From Coriolopsis trogii (lineage: Eukaryota > Basidiomycota > Agaricomycetes > Polyporales > Polyporaceae), in NCBI GenBank assembly GCA_020543525.1, contig JAHYIO010000037.1, positions 1,860,001-1,924,000 of the forward strand: DNA of 64,000 nucleotides, given 5' to 3'. Position numbers and translations under genes: made by a program. Of this stretch, positions 60,342 through 64,000 are shown piece after piece. The notes under the pieces were generated by a model. It was given only the letters and a program-made list of their open reading frames with translations, made no database searches and was not told where the DNA came from. The number at the start of each line of letters is the position of its first letter. Position 1 is the first letter of the stretch.

Positions 60342-60349
60342 TATATAAG
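60342..60349 (+). promoter_or_regulatory. TATA box of the MFS transporter gene
   Basis: TATATAAG lies 99 bp upstream of the ATG at 60441. The region from 59925 to 60440 otherwise shows no gene. Confidence 0.6.
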
Positions 60350-60440
60350 TCAAACATATGGATCCCGACCATATCCCCCGTTCGCCTCATTACCGCTTTC
60401 CCCCCTTTCCTCCTATTCTCTTCACGATCTCACGCACAAC

Positions 60441-62555
60441 ATGGTTTCCTCCCCTTCACAGCCACATAGTGAGACGTCCACGATCGCCGTCAATGAGGAC
60501 ACCCATGGTGCGCCACCACGGTACAACACCAAGCACAAAGACGACGGTTCGCACCACCCACCCCGCTCACCACCGCACGTCGCCTTCCCGGACGGCGTGA
60601 ACGCTGCCCGCGACCTCACTCTCACTCTCACCCGCACACGTACACACGAATCGCACGATGACACCCGCCCCGATATATCCTTCCCGTTCGGCACCACCGA
60701 TCTCAACCGCGGTGGGTTCACGAACGAGTACCGTGCGGTGACCGACACCGGTTACATGCCTGCGGACCTCGCCCTCCGGCCAGTGCCCTCGCATGTGTAC
60801 CGTCTACCCCAGGCGCTAGCTGACCCGGAAAAGGCGCGGGAGCTCAAGCAGATGAAGTTGGTGACTTGGAAGGAGGGCGATCCCGAGGATCCCCGGAATT
60901 GGTCGTCGCTCTATCGGTGGTGTTAGTGTCATCCGCTTCAACTAAATCGTGTTGTGCATCACTGCTGACTGATTCGTTCTCCCCCTTACCCAGATCTCAC
61001 TGCTGTCTGTGCTATCGCCGTGGTGCAGGTCGCATTTGCATCCGCAGTCGTCACCGGTGACTTCAAGGACATCGAAGAAGAGTTTCACATTGGGGAAGTC
61101 GTGACGGCCTTGAGCGTGTCGCTCATGGTTGTCGGATTTGGTATCGGCCCCTTGGCATGGTCGCCACTGGTACGTTGCCTTCCATCCTTCCAAGTGGTGC
61201 AATCCTGACTCTATGTTCCCAGAGCGAGCTCTATGGCCGGAGACCAATCTGGATCATCCCCAGTTTGTTCTACGTCATCTTCAATATCCCGTGCGCCGTC
61301 GCCCAAAACATTCAGACGCTCCTCATCTGTCGATTCTTCTGTGGCCTTTTTGCATCCGCTCCGCTCACCCTCGCGGGTGGGACCATTTCCGACATCTGGG
61401 ACAACAACGAGCGTGGTCTCGCTATCGCCATCTTTGCCGCGGCGCCTTACGGCGGTCCCGTCCTCGGGCCCATCGTTGGTGGCTTTGTCGGCGAGACCGT
61501 CGGCTGGCGGTGGATCATCTGGGTCAACATGATCTTTGCCGGTGTCGTGACCGCGTTCACCTGCACTATCCCCGAGACGTTCGCACCTGTCCTTCTCAGG
61601 CAGCGTGCACAGCGCCTCCGGGAGCAGACGGGCGACATGACCATCACCACCGAGCAGGAACTGTTCAGGGCGTCCCTCAGTCAGATTTTGGTCGAGACGC
61701 TCCTCCGTCCGTTCCGTGAGTACCATCGACCTTGTATCGTTCCGTCCTGCCAAGCTGACACATCGATCACAGAGATGATTGTGACGGAGCCCATCTTACT
61801 CCTCATGAGCCTCTACATTGCCCTCATCTACGGCCTCCTGTACGCCTTCTTCTTCAGCTTCCCCGTTGTGTTTGGCGAAAACTACCGCTGGAACGACGGC
61901 CTCGTCGGCCTCACGTTCTGCTCCGTCCTCATCGGTGTCGCGATTGCGCTATTTGTTACTCCACGCATCGAACGCGACTACCTCCGTCGTGCGGCCGCGA
62001 AGGGTGGCCGCGCAGATCCCGAGGACAGACTGCCCGGCATGATGATCGGGTGTGCGTTCGTGCCCATCTCGCTCTTCATCTTCGGGTGGACGAGTCCCCC
62101 GGCGGTCATGCCCGGTGGTGGAAACTGGGTCGGTCCTGTGTCGTCCGGCATCCCATTCGGATTCGGAAGTGCGTAATATCTTCCGACTCATTTTTGAAGG
62201 GGTCTTACTGACTTTGACTTTGTGATGGCAGTGGTCATTATCTACTTCTCGGCCAACGCGTACCTCATCGACGCCTTCCCTGGTTACGTCGCCTCCGCGC
62301 TCGCGGCGAAGACCGTCATCCGGTCTGGGTCGGGTGCTGCGATGCCGTTGTTCATCACCGCGATGTACCACAACCTCGGCAACGGTTGGGCAGCGTCGGT
62401 GTGGGCATTCATCTCCCTTGCTATGGTACGTTCCTCTGTCCTATCATCTGTTATTTGGAGGTTGTTCATGATGAGTTCTGCAGATTCCGATCCCCTTCCT
62501 CTTCTACCGCTACGGAAAAGCCATTCGTGCGCGCTCAACACGTGCTGCGGCGTAA
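60441..62555 (+). CDS. MFS drug/H+ antiporter, DHA1 family (Tpo1/Flr1-like)
   Basis: A hydrophilic N-terminal region (MVSSPSQPHSETSTIAVNED) of about 150 residues ends LVTWKEGDPEDPRNWSSLYR, the usual lead-in of DHA1 antiporters. Helices start LTAVCAIAVVQVAFASAVVT. Motif A is SELYGRRPIWIIPSLFYVIF. Motif C-type GGPVLGPIVGGFVGE lies near 61450. Twelve membrane segments are expected. The central loop (LLRQRAQRLREQTGDMTITT) is hydrophilic. The C terminus after the last intron is IPIPFLFYRYGKAIRARSTR then AA. These proteins export polyamines, azoles and other toxic compounds using the proton gradient. Five short introns are seen (first near 60925-60990, last near 62425-62482). Confidence 0.92.
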
Positions 62556-63809
62556 ACACACTCTCTCTTCTGGTGTCTCCGTTCTGTTTCCTCTCCTGGT
62601 TTACACGCATCGATAATCCCGGGCTTGTGGTCTCATAGCCAAATCCCTCCGCCACACATCCAACACGCCATTACATGTACACACTTACACTCTACCAATA
62701 GCGTCTTTGTCCTTCCCTTGTTGTCGCAATCCGCACATCCACGCTATCGTTCTTCAAGTCATAGACTTCACCCACATACCAGGCTCTCCTAGAATTAGAT
62801 CTCGACAGACACTTAATATATAGTCATCTTCTAAATACTCGCTCGTCCTGTATCATTAGTGGGTTACTTGTGGCGTCGACAGCGCTGTCAATTTAATTGG
62901 CGTAGCCAGTTTTCGAAGGTTGCGGTGTGACTCTCCCCGTTAGTCCCTTGAGCTGCAGGGTGCATTTACACTCCCACCGCTCAGTGAGTAACCCTTCTCA
63001 ACAGGACACTGTCCTCCCAAAAAAGTTGTCCTTCGCGCGTTTTGGGTCGCGTCGGTCACGTGATCGCGATACCGGAAGAGGGAGGGCGTCTAGAAAGGCA
63101 TGGTTGCTTGTGACGACGACAACGACGACGACGAAGTCGAAATCGACCCTTTGGCTCCCTCTCTTGCATCGCTCACCACTGTCTTGCCTTGCCTTTTTGC
63201 GTACGCTCATCACAGCGCGCGATTCCTCCGGCCTCCAGACATTCAGCCGGGCCCGCGGTCGTCACGAGCCCACATGGCACGATTGCTTTATACTGAACAA
63301 TGGCAGCGTGCCCAAAGTCCCTGGCGCGTCTCTCTTCGTGCGAAAGACTTGCTGGAGACGCGGGCTGTGAGCTGATGCATGCGCGAGCATTGTATGCGGG
63401 TCTTGTCTGGCTTCCAACCGGTGAAAGGTGCGTTTATCCCTCCCAGTGACCTCCCTGGCGATCGGGAGATCGGGACGACTGTCCCTGCTGCAGTCGAATC
63501 CGATGGGAGGGGCGCTGCACGCTTTGCCCGTGCAGTGACGTCGATGCAGTCAAAGCTCGAGCGCCTCCAATGATCGGCGCACAATGGCCCGCGCTTTTCA
63601 GTCTTTGCGCTTCCTGGCTGCGTGTGTCTTTGCTGTGGCTCTCCCTCCCGATTGTCGTTCCCTGCAAAGCTTTGACTTGACATATGCTGTGACGCTTCGT
63701 CTGCTCGCGCTTTTGCGCTAGGGCCCAGGCGTTTGTCGAGCCAAAGCACGACTCTGTTGTCCATGCGTCCCGGGGGAGCGGACTCTTTGAACGCGTCCAC
63801 ACGCAATGG

Positions 63810-63822
63810 CCCCCCCCCCCCC
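63810..63822. repeat. Poly-C run, 13 bases
   Basis: An uninterrupted run of C, 101-113 bp upstream of the TATA box at 63923. Confidence 0.9.
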
Positions 63823-63828
63823 TTGGCT

Positions 63829-63866
63829 GGCAAAGCGCGACGCTTTGACATAGCGTCGCTTTTGCC
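63829..63866. promoter_or_regulatory. Imperfect inverted repeat upstream of a terminal TATA box
   Basis: GGCAAAGCGCGACGCT is followed by the 7-base loop TTGACAT and then AGCGTCGCTTTTGCC, which pairs with it except for one or two bases. It lies 57 bp before the TATA box. It could be a binding site for a dimeric regulator or just a chance hairpin. Confidence 0.4.
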
Positions 63867-63922
63867 TGTGGCCTTCTAGGTTATGCGGTGTGCGCGAGGT
63901 CGGGGAGGGGGGAGGAAGTGTG

Positions 63923-63930
63923 TATAAAAA
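63923..63930 (+). promoter_or_regulatory. TATA box of a gene beyond the right edge
   Basis: TATAAAAA is followed by a pyrimidine-rich tract and TCTAC repeats, typical of the start region of a well-expressed fungal gene on the plus strand. Confidence 0.6.
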
Positions 63931-64000
63931 GGTCAGTCTTCGCTCTCGTCGTTCTCCATCCTGCAACTCCTCCAACAAGTGTATTCTACTCTACTCTACT

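Larger units (their letters stand above)
62556..64000. other. Gene-free right end with promoter-like elements
   Basis: No domain-bearing frame is found on either strand. The minus frame 63288-63851 is long but Ser/Arg-rich and unlike any family I know. The end contains a 13-base C run (63810-63822), an imperfect hairpin (63829-63866), a TATA box (63923-63930) and TCTAC repeats running off the end (63985-64000). Confidence 0.5.

Noticed and set aside
63288..63851. 187-codon minus-strand ORF as a gene
   Set aside because: It overlaps the poly-C run and hairpin, has a Ser/Arg-rich composition and no family resemblance.
1..64000. CRISPR arrays, phage or bacterial defence islands
   Set aside because: No regularly spaced repeats; all supported genes are intron-containing fungal genes.

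Overview
The window looks like nuclear DNA of a filamentous basidiomycete, most likely an Agaricomycete and possibly a polypore. The evidence is dense genes on both strands, many short introns (about 50-60 bp, GT-AG, with a few probable GC-AG), a FunK1-type fungal kinase, a TMD0-containing ABCC transporter pair, a phytase-like acid phosphatase, a GH76 enzyme and a fungal DHA1 drug/H+ antiporter. No bacterial operons, CRISPR arrays, rRNA or convincing tRNA genes were seen. All gene models were spliced by eye from open frames plus donor and acceptor sites, so starts, stops and domain calls are firmer than individual exon borders.

Layout, left to right. 1-2.8 kb has no convincing gene. 2.8-5.0 kb (+) is an F-box/WD40 protein of the Cdc4/Pop1/FBXW7 type. 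5.5-19.3 kb (-) holds two full-length ABCC (MRP/YCF1-like) transporters, tandem and head-to-tail. 19.3-22.9 kb has no intact gene, but a possibly decayed minus-strand gene lies at its right end. 23.0-25.0 kb (+) is a PIN-like auxin-efflux-carrier-family membrane protein. 26.1-29.3 kb (+) is a FunK1 kinase. 29.6-32.6 kb (-) is dipeptidyl peptidase III. 33.5-35.0 kb (-) is an uncharacterised Cys-motif protein. 35.7-37.1 kb (-) is a Pcd1-type CoA-diphosphatase Nudix hydrolase, with a 455-bp TA-flanked MITE in its upstream region. 38.0-39.2 kb (-) is an uncharacterised single-pass membrane protein. 40.1-41.8 kb (+) is a phytase-like histidine acid phosphatase, convergent with a flavin monooxygenase at 41.9-44.1 kb (-). 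44.4-45.1 kb (+) is a probable fragment of an F-box/LRR-like gene.

In the right part, 45.3-48.2 kb (-) is an auxilin-like Swa2 protein (clathrin box, UBA, TPR, J domain). It is divergent from a mitochondrial methionyl-tRNA synthetase at 48.5-50.5 kb (+), with 311 bp between the starts. 51.6-53.6 kb (+) is a secreted protein with three ricin-B-type beta-trefoil units. 54.6-56.3 kb (+) is a secreted GH76 alpha-mannanase-like enzyme. 56.7-58.9 kb (-) is a tandem pair of YwqG/DUF1963-like proteins, followed by an unrecognised gene at 59.1-59.9 kb (-). 60.4-62.6 kb (+) is the MFS transporter. The last 1.4 kb has no gene but ends in a hairpin, a TATA box and a pyrimidine tract that look like the promoter of a gene beyond the window.

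Most of the content is housekeeping or transport and does not form an obvious metabolic cluster. The most notable structure is a set of very short exons (13, 15, 21 and 23 nt) that carry catalytic motifs of the ABC and Nudix genes, at positions that differ between the two ABC paralogues. Other notable items are the MITE, the near-identical repeat units in the lectin-like gene, and the DUF1963-like pair.
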